Below, in pieces: positions 1 to 5,210 of a DNA stretch of 5,210 nucleotides (positions are counted from its first letter, which is position 1; each line of letters starts with the position of its first letter). Origin of the DNA: Chloroflexota bacterium (lineage in GTDB: Bacteria; Chloroflexota; Dormibacteria; CF-121); the NCBI GenBank assembly GCA_005889285.1, contig VBFF01000119.1:1-5210 (forward strand), written 5' to 3'. Both the position numbers and the translations under genes were made by a program. The notes under the pieces are model-generated. The model searched no databases, had not been told where the DNA came from, and saw only the letters and a list, made by a program, of their open reading frames with translations.

Positions 1-106
1 CTCGACTGAGATCAACCCACCGAGTGGATCAGGTCGCGTTCCAGCCCGAGGGGCCGCTGGTCTTCGGAGGCGACCTGATCCACTCGGTGGGTTGATCTCA
101 GTCGAG
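1..106. repeat. Perfect 37-bp inverted repeat with 32-nt spacer
   Basis: Bases 1-37 are the exact reverse complement of bases 70-106, separated by a spacer at 38-69. The right arm contains the last two sense codons and the TGA stop of the adjacent glycosyltransferase (stop at 98-100), so the left arm repeats that gene end in the opposite orientation. The spacer has its own small 5-bp stem, CCAGC (41-45) with GCTGG (56-60). The left arm reaches the first base of the window, so the repeat may extend further left. It could be a very strong hairpin between convergent genes, the edge of an inverted duplication, or a fold-back artefact at a contig end. The arm is long and perfect for an ordinary intrinsic terminator, and no T-tract can be seen because the left flank is outside the window. 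The symmetry is certain; its meaning is not. Confidence 0.93.
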
Positions 107-1489
107 GGCTTTGAGGCGCGGCCAGGCCTTGTCGAGGGGAACCAGCGGGCTGCGGCAGATCCAGATCGCCTGGCCGTATTCCTCGTTGCGCAAACCGAGG
201 GAGTTCGTGATGGTGCCGGCCTGCTGGATGTCGCCAAACCACTTCGCCAGGTAGCCACGCTGGTAACCGACGACGATGACGGTCGAGGGCGACATCTGCG
301 ACGGCGCCCAGTAATAGTAAGTAAGGTGTGGGGACACCACCGGCGGCAGACCGCGGCCGTAGAAATCGAGCGCGCCCGCCTCACCGTAGTTGCTCGCCAG
401 GATCATCACCGAGCTGCGGTCGGACAGGGGCAGTCGCTGGTAGACGGCGGTCACCTGTTCGGCGAGGTCGGGCCAGCCGACCATGTCGGCGAAGTCCTTC
501 CGTGCGTTCCAGATCCCCGAGTCGGCCATCAGCTTGGCGGGCAGGATCGGCAGGCCGATGGGAAGGAGAACGAGGGTGAGCGCGACAGCGCCGCCCACCG
601 CGAGACGGCGGACCCAGCGCCGGTGCACCGCCTCGTTAAACCAGATGGAGCCCGCGGCATAAGCGAGCGGATAGATGTTCGCGGGATAGTAGGCTTTTCC
701 ACCGATAAGGAAGAAGAAGAGCTCGACGGCAACGATCGTGACGGCCGCCGCTCTCAGCCGCTCATCGCGCCAGAGCCACCACACGCCCGTGACCATGATG
801 GGAAGGAGCTGCGGACCGGCGAGCAGCAACTGCTGCAGCACGTAGGCGATCGGGCCGTCGGTCGCGCCTCGGTGCTGGATCGTGTAGGCGACGCTGTCCC
901 AGTTGTGCCCGGCCTGCCATGTGAGGTTCGGCACCAGGAGAAGGATGGCGATGCCGAAACCGAGCCACGGCCATGGGCTGGCCAGGTGCAAGCGGGCCCG
1001 GGTGCTGAGCAGTCCGATCAGCATCGCGATGCCGAGCCCGATCACCGTGTACTTGGTCTCCAGGCCGACGCCGAATAGCAATCCCAGCAGCAGCCACTCC
1101 CTGGGATTCGCCCCGCGCAGCAGCCGGACGAACAGCAGGCAGGCGACCGCCCAGACGAGCTCGTCGAAGCTGACGGTCTGAAAGAGGATGTTGGTGCCGA
1201 CGAACATCGGCGAGATGAGCACGGCCAGCCCCGCGAGGATCTGCGCCAGCTGGTTCCCACCCAACTCTGCCGCAATCAGCGCCGCGACGACGATGATCGC
1301 GGCGCCGGCCAGGACGGTGAGAAAGCGCAATCCTGGGAGCGAACCCGGGAAGATAGCCTGGTCGAGCCTGGCGAGTAGCGGCGTGATCGGTGGGTAGTCG
1401 ACGTAGCCAAGGGCGGGATGCCGGCTCGAAGCGAGATAGTAGAGCTCATCCCGGTGCCAGCCGTAGCGATCGGCGACCGCCATTGTCAC
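98..1489 (-). CDS. GT39/PMT_2-family membrane glycosyltransferase
   Basis: This is a polytopic inner-membrane glycosyltransferase of the GT-C fold. The family transfers a sugar from a polyprenyl-phosphate donor to a protein, lipid or glycan acceptor on the outer face of the membrane. Residues 11-18 (WHRDELYY) carry the acidic pair typical of the first periplasmic loop, followed by YVDYPP (29-34). Hydrophobic segments lie near 55-75, 82-103, 109-124, 131-161, 174-187, 214-238, 246-263, 266-284 and 296-316. A soluble C-terminal part (320-463) contains ASNYGEAGALDFYG (365-378), a familiar stretch in these proteins. The first canonical start is GTG (1487-1489), with ATG two codons later. Either would begin inside or after the expected first helix, and the frame stays open for 22 more codons, so the N-terminus is probably under-called (see findings). 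Acceptor and sugar cannot be told from sequence. It is divergent from the 143-aa gene, and its stop lies inside the inverted repeat. Confidence 0.88.
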   Translation of the reverse strand: MTMAVADRYGWHRDELYYLASSRHPALGYVDYPPITPLLARLDQAIFPGSLPGLRFLTVLAGAAIIVVAALIAAELGGNQLAQILAGLAVLISPMFVGTNILFQTVSFDELVWAVACLLFVRLLRGANPREWLLLGLLFGVGLETKYTVIGLGIAMLIGLLSTRARLHLASPWPWLGFGIAILLLVPNLTWQAGHNWDSVAYTIQHRGATDGPIAYVLQQLLLAGPQLLPIMVTGVWWLWRDERLRAAAVTIVAVELFFFLIGGKAYYPANIYPLAYAAGSIWFNEAVHRRWVRRLAVGGAVALTLVLLPIGLPILPAKLMADSGIWNARKDFADMVGWPDLAEQVTAVYQRLPLSDRSSVMILASNYGEAGALDFYGRGLPPVVSPHLTYYYWAPSQMSPSTVIVVGYQRGYLAKWFGDIQQAGTITNSLGLRNEEYGQAIWICRSPLVPLDKAWPRLKALD

Positions 1490-1578
1490 CCCGACCTTCG
1501 CAGCGACCAGCAGGAGCAGGGCCGTCCAGGGCGGGCTTGCTTTGATGGAGCCAAGCTAGCACAGCGATAATCGCTTCT
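1490..1578. promoter_or_regulatory. Divergent intergenic region
   Basis: This 89-bp stretch separates the start of the minus-strand glycosyltransferase from the plus-strand 143-aa gene and must hold at least the plus-strand promoter. On the minus strand, 1490-1555 stays in frame with the glycosyltransferase down to a TAG (1556-1558), and 1490-1546 looks coding: in that frame it encodes KASPPWTALLLLVAAKVG. The real intergenic space is therefore probably only about 30 bp, with promoters for both genes overlapping. A weak minus-strand -10-like TAGCTT (1553-1558) lies 6 nt before an in-frame ATC (1544-1546). No convincing -35 accompanies it. Confidence 0.5.
1542..1571 (+). promoter_or_regulatory. 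Putative sigma-70-type promoter giving a leaderless mRNA
   Basis: TTGATG (1542-1547) resembles a -35 box and GATAAT (1566-1571) resembles a -10 box, with an 18-bp spacer. The ATG of the 143-aa gene (1579) begins 7 nt after the -10. Normal initiation spacing places the transcript start at 1578-1579, essentially on the start codon. No Shine-Dalgarno sequence is visible before this ATG, which fits leaderless translation. This is a motif match only, with two mismatches in the -35 and one in the -10. Confidence 0.45.
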
Positions 1579-2010
1579 ATGAAGTCAGAGGGACGAACGG
1601 GCGTGACGCCGGCCGACGAGCAGTTTCTTGCCGCCTTCACGGCGGGCCAGATCGCCAACCAGGACTTCCATCACCGCGACCACCTCAGGCTCGCGTGGAT
1701 TCAGATCCGCCGGCTCGGGCTCGCACGAGCCTCGGAAGCCGTCACCGCGGCGATACGGCAATTCGCCGCCCGCCACGGGCACGGTGACCGCTACCACGAG
1801 ACGATGACACGCTTCTGGCTGCGCGTCGTCGGAATGGGTATCGCCCGGCACCCGACGCTCCCTTTCGATGCGCTGCTCGTCGCCGAGCCTCACCTCCTCG
1901 ACAAGGACTTGCCGTATCGCCACTGGTCACGCGAGCGGATGGGCAGCGATGACGCGAGGCGGGAATGGGTGGAACCGGATCTTCGGCTGATGCCGACAAC
2001 GGCGTCATAG
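1579..2010 (+). CDS. Conserved hypothetical protein, 143 aa, HHxDHLR / YHET motifs
   Basis: I recognise the general pattern of a conserved uncharacterised bacterial family but no named function. The protein is soluble, without signal peptide or membrane segment, and probably mainly helical. Distinctive stretches are FHHRDHLRLAW (30-40), YHETMTRFW (72-80), YRHWSRE (113-119) and EWVEPDLRLMP (129-139). Histidines 31, 32, 35, 73 and 115 with acidic D34 and E74 could form a metal or active site, but this is inference from residue type only. ATG at 1579 is chosen because it fits the promoter spacing just upstream and precedes all recognisable motifs; no ribosome binding site is seen. The gene is divergent from the glycosyltransferase and convergent with the debranching-type enzyme, so it is probably transcribed alone. 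Confidence 0.82.
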   Translation: MKSEGRTGVTPADEQFLAAFTAGQIANQDFHHRDHLRLAWIQIRRLGLARASEAVTAAIRQFAARHGHGDRYHETMTRFWLRVVGMGIARHPTLPFDALLVAEPHLLDKDLPYRHWSRERMGSDDARREWVEPDLRLMPTTAS

Positions 2011-2050
2011 CCCCCACCCCGACCCTCCCCCGCAAGCGGGGGAGGGAAAA
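2011..2050. repeat. GC-rich palindromic intergenic repeat between convergent genes
   Basis: CCCTCCCCCGC (2023-2033) pairs perfectly with GCGGGGGAGGG (2036-2046) across a central AA, giving a 10-11 bp stem with a tiny loop. It is preceded by a C-rich tract (2011-2020) and followed by AAAA (2047-2050). It fills nearly all the space between two converging stop codons. Elements of this shape are dispersed between genes in Alphaproteobacteria and other GC-rich bacteria; when translated they give spurious peptides of the PSPACGGGSGWG type, as here on the minus strand. It may act as a bidirectional transcription barrier, but neither strand has a T-tract after the stem, so it is not a classical intrinsic terminator. 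Confidence 0.75.
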
Positions 2051-2056
2051 TCGTAG

Positions 2057-4231
2057 CTAGGTTCGGGCCAGCGGAATCTCGTTGAGCGGCGCTCGCGGGA
2101 GGCGGCCGTGGACGATCTCGAATCCCGTCGTATTGCTGACGACGTCCACCTCGTCGCGCCTGAGGCGAATCTGGGCTGCGCCCTTACCGGCACGAAGATT
2201 TTTCAGGGTGAGGTCCGGCAGCCAATCGGGCAAGTCGGGGTTGACGTAGATGACCTTCGCGTTGCCGGCGGTGTGAATCCCACAGAGGATCGCGACCAGG
2301 CGAAAGACCGCGGCCGCCGCCCAGGCCTGTGGCACGTTGGTCCCGAGGTAGGGGACCGGATAGGCGCCCGGCTCGCGGGCGACGCCCGCCCACAGCTCCG
2401 GAAGGCTGTAGTGGTCGAAGCGCTCGGCGGCCGCGAAGATGCCCTCGGCGATCTGCTGCGCCTCGGTGTGCCGGCCCGCCCGCCGAAACCCGCCGGCGAT
2501 GGTGGCGTTGTCGTGCGGCCAGACCGATCCGAGGTGATAGGAGTAGGGATTGTACGACGGATGCTTCATCGAGAGCGTGCGGATGCCCCAGCCGCTCCAC
2601 ATGTCCGGCTGCATCAGCCGGTCGACTACGCGGTTCGCGCGATCCGGGGGCACGATGCCGCTGGCGAGGCAGTGCCCGGCATTCGACGCCACCGACCGGA
2701 TCGGCCGCTTGTCGCCATCCAGGCCCAGATAGTAGGTGCCCTCCTCTTCCCACCAGAAGCGCTCGTTGAAATCTTCGTAGAGGCGGGTGGCTCGCTGGCG
2801 CAATTCGGCCGACCGCGCGGCATCGCCCCAGATCTCGTAGGCCTCCGACATGCGTAGCAGCGCGTCAAAGGCGTAGCCCTGGAGCTCGCAGAGCGCAATC
2901 GGGAGCCGGGCGATGGTGCCGTCCTCGTGCTGAACGGCATCGTGCGAGTCTTTCCAGCCCTGGTTGTAGAAGCCGACCGGCGAGCGGGTCTTGTATTCCT
3001 GGAACCCGTCGCCATCGCGATCTCCGTACTCGAGCATCCACTTGAGCGCCGCCTCGGCGTGCGGCCGGTAGCGGTCGAGGATCGCCTTGTCCCCCGACCA
3101 CTGGTAGGCGTAGGAGAACACGATCAAGAACAGCAGCGTGGCATCGGCCGTGCCGTAGTAGGGCGTGAAGGGAAGGAGCCCGAGACTGGCGAGCTCCCCA
3201 TAGCGGAGCTCGTGCGGAATCTTGCCGGGTTCCTTGTCCTGCTCGGGATTGTCGTCGGTCGCCTGTACGCGGGAAAGCCGGTCGAGGGCGCCGAAGGCGA
3301 ACTCGGGAAAGCCGCTGATGCTCTCCATCGCGACCACCAATGAGTCCCGCCCGAAGAGCGTGACGTACCAGGGGATACCGGCCGCGGGAATATAGACGCT
3401 GCGACGAACCGCGAAGTCTGCCATGCGGAGCGCCTCCATGTCGGCGACCGCCTGTCGCCAGATGCGCGCCAGCGTGGCGTGGCCGGTGGCGGCGAGCTCG
3501 ACCGCCGGGAGCACGCCCGTCGCGAGCTCCGGATCCCGCTTCTGAATGGCGCTGCAGGGGAGCACGCGGGCGCGCTTGCCATTGATCACGGGCAGCCACT
3601 CGACGCAGGTATGCCAGGTCTGCTTGGGTGCGAGGTTGATGACGAACTGCATCCGGCCGTTGGCAAACTCCGGGTGCGAGTCTTCGCGCTCGACACACAC
3701 GTGCAGCTCGCGCTTGAACGAGCCGTTGGTGTAGGTCGTGCGCAGCTCGCCGGCCTTCTCATGCCACGAGCTCTGCAGGTCGCCGCGGCGCACCAGGCGC
3801 TTGCGCCGGACGTCGAAGATGTCGGCGAAGTCCGACTCGATGGCGACCTCGAGGATCAGGCGGACCGGATGGGGCGCATAGCTGACCAGGTCATAGTCCT
3901 CGTGGATGCCCTCTAGGATCGTGCGGTCGAGGCGGAAGCCAATCGCCCGTTCTTCGAGGATGATGTCGTGCTCCGCGCCATTCTTGGTGCCCGCCAGCGG
4001 AAGCTCGGGCGTGGTGAACTCGTGGCGAACCGAAAAGTGGTCGATGGTGCTGGCGTCGAGCAGCAGCGGAACGCGCCCGTTGATGGTGACGGAGTAGCCG
4101 GACACGAAGCGCGTATCCCGGGCAAAGAAGCCGACCGCGCCAGTCGGCACCAGCGTGGCGTCGGGGTCGGAGACCATGAATTGATGGTCGTGGTTGATGG
4201 TGACCCTCGGCACGCCATGAGTGACCGGCAC
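2057..4231 (-). CDS. Glycogen-debranching-type glycosidase (amylo-alpha-1,6-glucosidase family)
   Basis: This 724-aa protein has the two-part build of bacterial amylo-alpha-1,6-glucosidase-like enzymes. The N-terminal beta-rich domain (about 10-240) includes FMVSDPDATLVP (18-29) and GFFARDTRFVSGYSVTINGR (34-53), as in glycogen-debranching N-terminal domains. The C-terminal (alpha/alpha)6-barrel (about 255-690) has GIPWYVTLFGRDSL (285-298), YYGTADATLLF (358-368), QGWKDSHD (424-431), SVWPHDNATIAGGFRRAG (569-586) and LPELWAG (610-616). By analogy with GH63/GH15-like barrels, D428 and E612 are likely general acid and base; this is inference. There is no signal peptide, so it is probably cytosolic and acts on alpha-glucans or related oligosaccharides. 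No intact GH13 transferase domain is present, so it is not a bifunctional debrancher. The start is GTG (4229-4231); GTG at codon 7 is an alternative. No clear ribosome binding site is seen. The start lies 11 nt after the upstream small ORF, suggesting translational coupling. Confidence 0.9.
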   Translation of the reverse strand: MPVTHGVPRVTINHDHQFMVSDPDATLVPTGAVGFFARDTRFVSGYSVTINGRVPLLLDASTIDHFSVRHEFTTPELPLAGTKNGAEHDIILEERAIGFRLDRTILEGIHEDYDLVSYAPHPVRLILEVAIESDFADIFDVRRKRLVRRGDLQSSWHEKAGELRTTYTNGSFKRELHVCVEREDSHPEFANGRMQFVINLAPKQTWHTCVEWLPVINGKRARVLPCSAIQKRDPELATGVLPAVELAATGHATLARIWRQAVADMEALRMADFAVRRSVYIPAAGIPWYVTLFGRDSLVVAMESISGFPEFAFGALDRLSRVQATDDNPEQDKEPGKIPHELRYGELASLGLLPFTPYYGTADATLLFLIVFSYAYQWSGDKAILDRYRPHAEAALKWMLEYGDRDGDGFQEYKTRSPVGFYNQGWKDSHDAVQHEDGTIARLPIALCELQGYAFDALLRMSEAYEIWGDAARSAELRQRATRLYEDFNERFWWEEEGTYYLGLDGDKRPIRSVASNAGHCLASGIVPPDRANRVVDRLMQPDMWSGWGIRTLSMKHPSYNPYSYHLGSVWPHDNATIAGGFRRAGRHTEAQQIAEGIFAAAERFDHYSLPELWAGVAREPGAYPVPYLGTNVPQAWAAAAVFRLVAILCGIHTAGNAKVIYVNPDLPDWLPDLTLKNLRAGKGAAQIRLRRDEVDVVSNTTGFEIVHGRLPRAPLNEIPLART

Positions 4232-4242
4232 TGCAAATGATG

Positions 4243-4376
4243 TTAGGCGAGGATCACGGCCATGTGGTCATAGATCGCGTAAATGGCTTCGAAGGTCGGC
4301 TTCTCGATCCACTCGACGCCGGCATAGGTCACCGTCTTGCCGTCGAAGGCGACGTAGTGCAGGTCAATCTGTTCAT
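4243..4376 (-). CDS. Small ORF, 43-44 codons, with apparent one-base lesion at its start
   Basis: Between the nitronate monooxygenase and the debranching-type gene, one minus-strand frame runs from GAA (4372-4374) to TAA (4243-4245) and encodes 43 residues, beginning EQIDLHYVAFDGKTVTYAGV and ending AIYDHMAVILA. By hand count 37 of 43 codons end in G or C, so it looks coding. There is no ATG, GTG or TTG at its head in frame. An ATG (4374-4376) with GAGG four nt upstream sits exactly there, but one base out of register; its own frame stops after 15 codons. One extra G after that ATG would give an uninterrupted 44-aa protein starting MEQIDLHYV. Alternatives are a rare ATT start (4366-4368), early frameshifting, or a decayed gene. 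Predicted shape is a short beta part and a C-terminal helix. I do not recognise the family. Confidence 0.6.
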
Positions 4377-4387
4377 GGTGCCTCGGC
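4374..4387 (-). promoter_or_regulatory. Shine-Dalgarno plus ATG for the small ORF (out of frame by one base)
   Basis: On the minus strand GAGG is followed by CACC and then ATG (4374-4376), just after the nitronate monooxygenase stop (4387-4389). This is the only clear ribosome binding site in the gap. The ATG enters a dead-end 15-codon frame, while the well-formed coding frame begins one base away, which is the main reason for suspecting a missing base. Confidence 0.5.
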
Positions 4388-5210
4388 TACGCGGGCTGCG
4401 GTGTGGTGCGAGTCCTCGCCAGGCGGTTGATGACCTCGTCCGCCTCGCGGACGATATCGCGCACGATCTGGCCCGCGGGCTTGATGTCGCGGATCAGGCT
4501 GCAGGTCTGTCCCGCCCAAAAGGGCAGGTACTCGAGGTCGCTCGTGTATTCAGGCGTGGGCGTCAGGCTGGCGTATTTCGGGATCTCCATGGTCTGACCG
4601 GCGCGCGTTCGGCTTCCCACAGTCGTGCCCTCGCCCGGTCGCTGGCCGATCGGAGGCCTGCCGGCGGCCTCCCACTCTCGAACGATGGCGTTACGCAGGA
4701 CACGATGCGGCGCCTTCTCCCAGCCAACGTTGAAGAGATCCTCCACGTAGATGGTGTCTTCGGCGATGCCGCTCACGATGCGCTCTTTGTACAGGCGTGG
4801 GACGAAGGCTTCTTCACTGGCCACGAAGCGGGTGCCCATCGATACGCCCTGGGCGCCCAAGCTGAGGGCGGCCACCAGGCCTCGACCGTCGGCGACGCCC
4901 CCCGAGGCCAGCACCGGGATCGGCGTGACGGCGTCGACCACTGCGGGCAACAGCACGGACAGAGCCGTTGTGCCCCGCACGTGACCGCCGGCTTCGACGC
5001 CCTGGGCGATCACGAAATCGACACCTGCGGAGGCGGCCGCTCGAGCCTCTTCGACAGACCCAACCTGGATTGCGACCTTTACGCCACGTGCATGGGCCGG
5101 ACCAACATAGGGTGTCGGGTCGCCCCAGAAGAAAACCAGAAGTGGGACACCCGCATCGAGACACGCCTCGATGGGCCCATCCGCGATGTCTTCGAGAATG
5201 AGGTTGACGC
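4387..5210 (-). CDS. Nitronate monooxygenase (2-nitropropane dioxygenase family), partial, N-terminus off window
   Basis: The gene enters from the right edge; 273 C-terminal residues are visible and roughly 60-90 N-terminal residues are likely missing. It is an FMN-dependent TIM-barrel enzyme that oxidises propionate-3-nitronate or other alkyl nitronates with oxygen, a cytosolic detoxification step. In visible numbering, AQGVEAGGHVRG (68-79) carries the conserved histidine (H76) that in class I enzymes contacts the nitronate. VLASGGVADGRG (99-110) and GAQGVSMGTRF (118-128) are the FMN phosphate-binding turns. The C-terminal helix (SLIRDIKPAGQIVRDIV, 237-253) is as expected, and the protein ends TTPQPA before TAG. 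A GTG at 5011-5013 is internal, not the start, because homologous sequence continues upstream of it to the window edge. It is probably first or internal in an operon with the small ORF and the debranching-type gene. An enoyl-ACP reductase (FabK-like) relative is a less likely alternative. Confidence 0.9.
   Translation of the reverse strand, partial: VNLILEDIADGPIEACLDAGVPLLVFFWGDPTPYVGPAHARGVKVAIQVGSVEEARAAASAGVDFVIAQGVEAGGHVRGTTALSVLLPAVVDAVTPIPVLASGGVADGRGLVAALSLGAQGVSMGTRFVASEEAFVPRLYKERIVSGIAEDTIYVEDLFNVGWEKAPHRVLRNAIVREWEAAGRPPIGQRPGEGTTVGSRTRAGQTMEIPKYASLTPTPEYTSDLEYLPFWAGQTCSLIRDIKPAGQIVRDIVREADEVINRLARTRTTPQPA

Noticed and set aside
12..242. Minus-strand 76-codon ORF spanning the inverted repeat
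   Set aside because: It overlaps the glycosyltransferase 3' end in another frame and contains both palindrome arms; its apparent continuity comes from the symmetry of the repeat.
92..1078. Long plus-strand open frame (328 codons) opposite the glycosyltransferase
   Set aside because: It is antisense to a gene with clear family motifs; its translation is rich in R, G, D and H with no recognisable domain, as expected from the shadow of a GC-rich gene.
1446..1658. Minus-strand frame across the divergent region that could supply an alternative glycosyltransferase N-terminus
   Set aside because: It is in a different register from the glycosyltransferase, antisense to the 143-aa gene, and its hydrophobic stretch does not match the expected first helix, which is already encoded in the correct frame.
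2023..2046. Classical intrinsic terminator
   Set aside because: The stem is perfect but neither direction has a T-tract after it, so only a repeat or general barrier role can be supported.
2108..2857. Plus-strand 249-codon open frame opposite the debranching-type gene
   Set aside because: It lies wholly within the barrel domain of the real gene on the other strand, has no family motif, and owes its length to GC-rich codon bias.
2865..3698. Minus-strand 277-codon open frame in another register of the debranching-type gene
   Set aside because: It is arginine- and proline-rich translation of the wrong frame; the in-frame product carries all conserved motifs without interruption.
5011..5013. 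GTG as the nitronate monooxygenase start
   Set aside because: Family-like sequence continues in frame for 65 codons upstream to the window edge, and this GTG lies in the middle of the FVIAQG strand-loop.

Overview
The window is a GC-rich bacterial segment with tightly packed genes and a strong G/C preference at third codon positions. A palindromic intergenic element of the CCCTCCCCCGC...GCGGGGGAGGG type recalls repeats common in Alphaproteobacteria and some other GC-rich soil lineages. I cannot assign a phylum firmly from this alone.

Layout from left to right. Positions 1-106 are a perfect 37-bp inverted repeat around a 32-nt spacer; its right arm contains the stop codon of the first gene. 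Next, on the minus strand, is a GT39/PMT_2-type membrane glycosyltransferase (98-1489). Its reading frame stays open upstream of the first canonical start and encodes a plausible first membrane helix there. Divergent from it is a 143-aa conserved protein of unknown function (1579-2010, plus strand), with a promoter-like sequence placed so that the mRNA would be leaderless. A GC-rich palindromic repeat (2011-2050) separates this gene from the convergent glycogen-debranching-type glycosidase (2057-4231, minus). Upstream of that, on the same strand, are a 43-44 codon ORF lacking a usable in-frame start (4243-4376) and the C-terminal 273 residues of a class I nitronate monooxygenase (4387-5210), which runs off the right edge.

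The nitronate monooxygenase, the small ORF and the debranching-type enzyme lie head to tail with gaps of about 10 nt, so they are probably co-transcribed. I see no pathway linking detoxification of nitronates to glucan hydrolysis. The glycosyltransferase and the 143-aa protein are divergent and may share the short control region at 1490-1578.

No mobile element, CRISPR array, tRNA, rRNA or recognisable multi-gene defence or biosynthetic system is visible. The observations most worth a second look are the inverted repeat at the left edge, the small ORF with an apparent one-base lesion at its start, and the missing canonical start of the glycosyltransferase.
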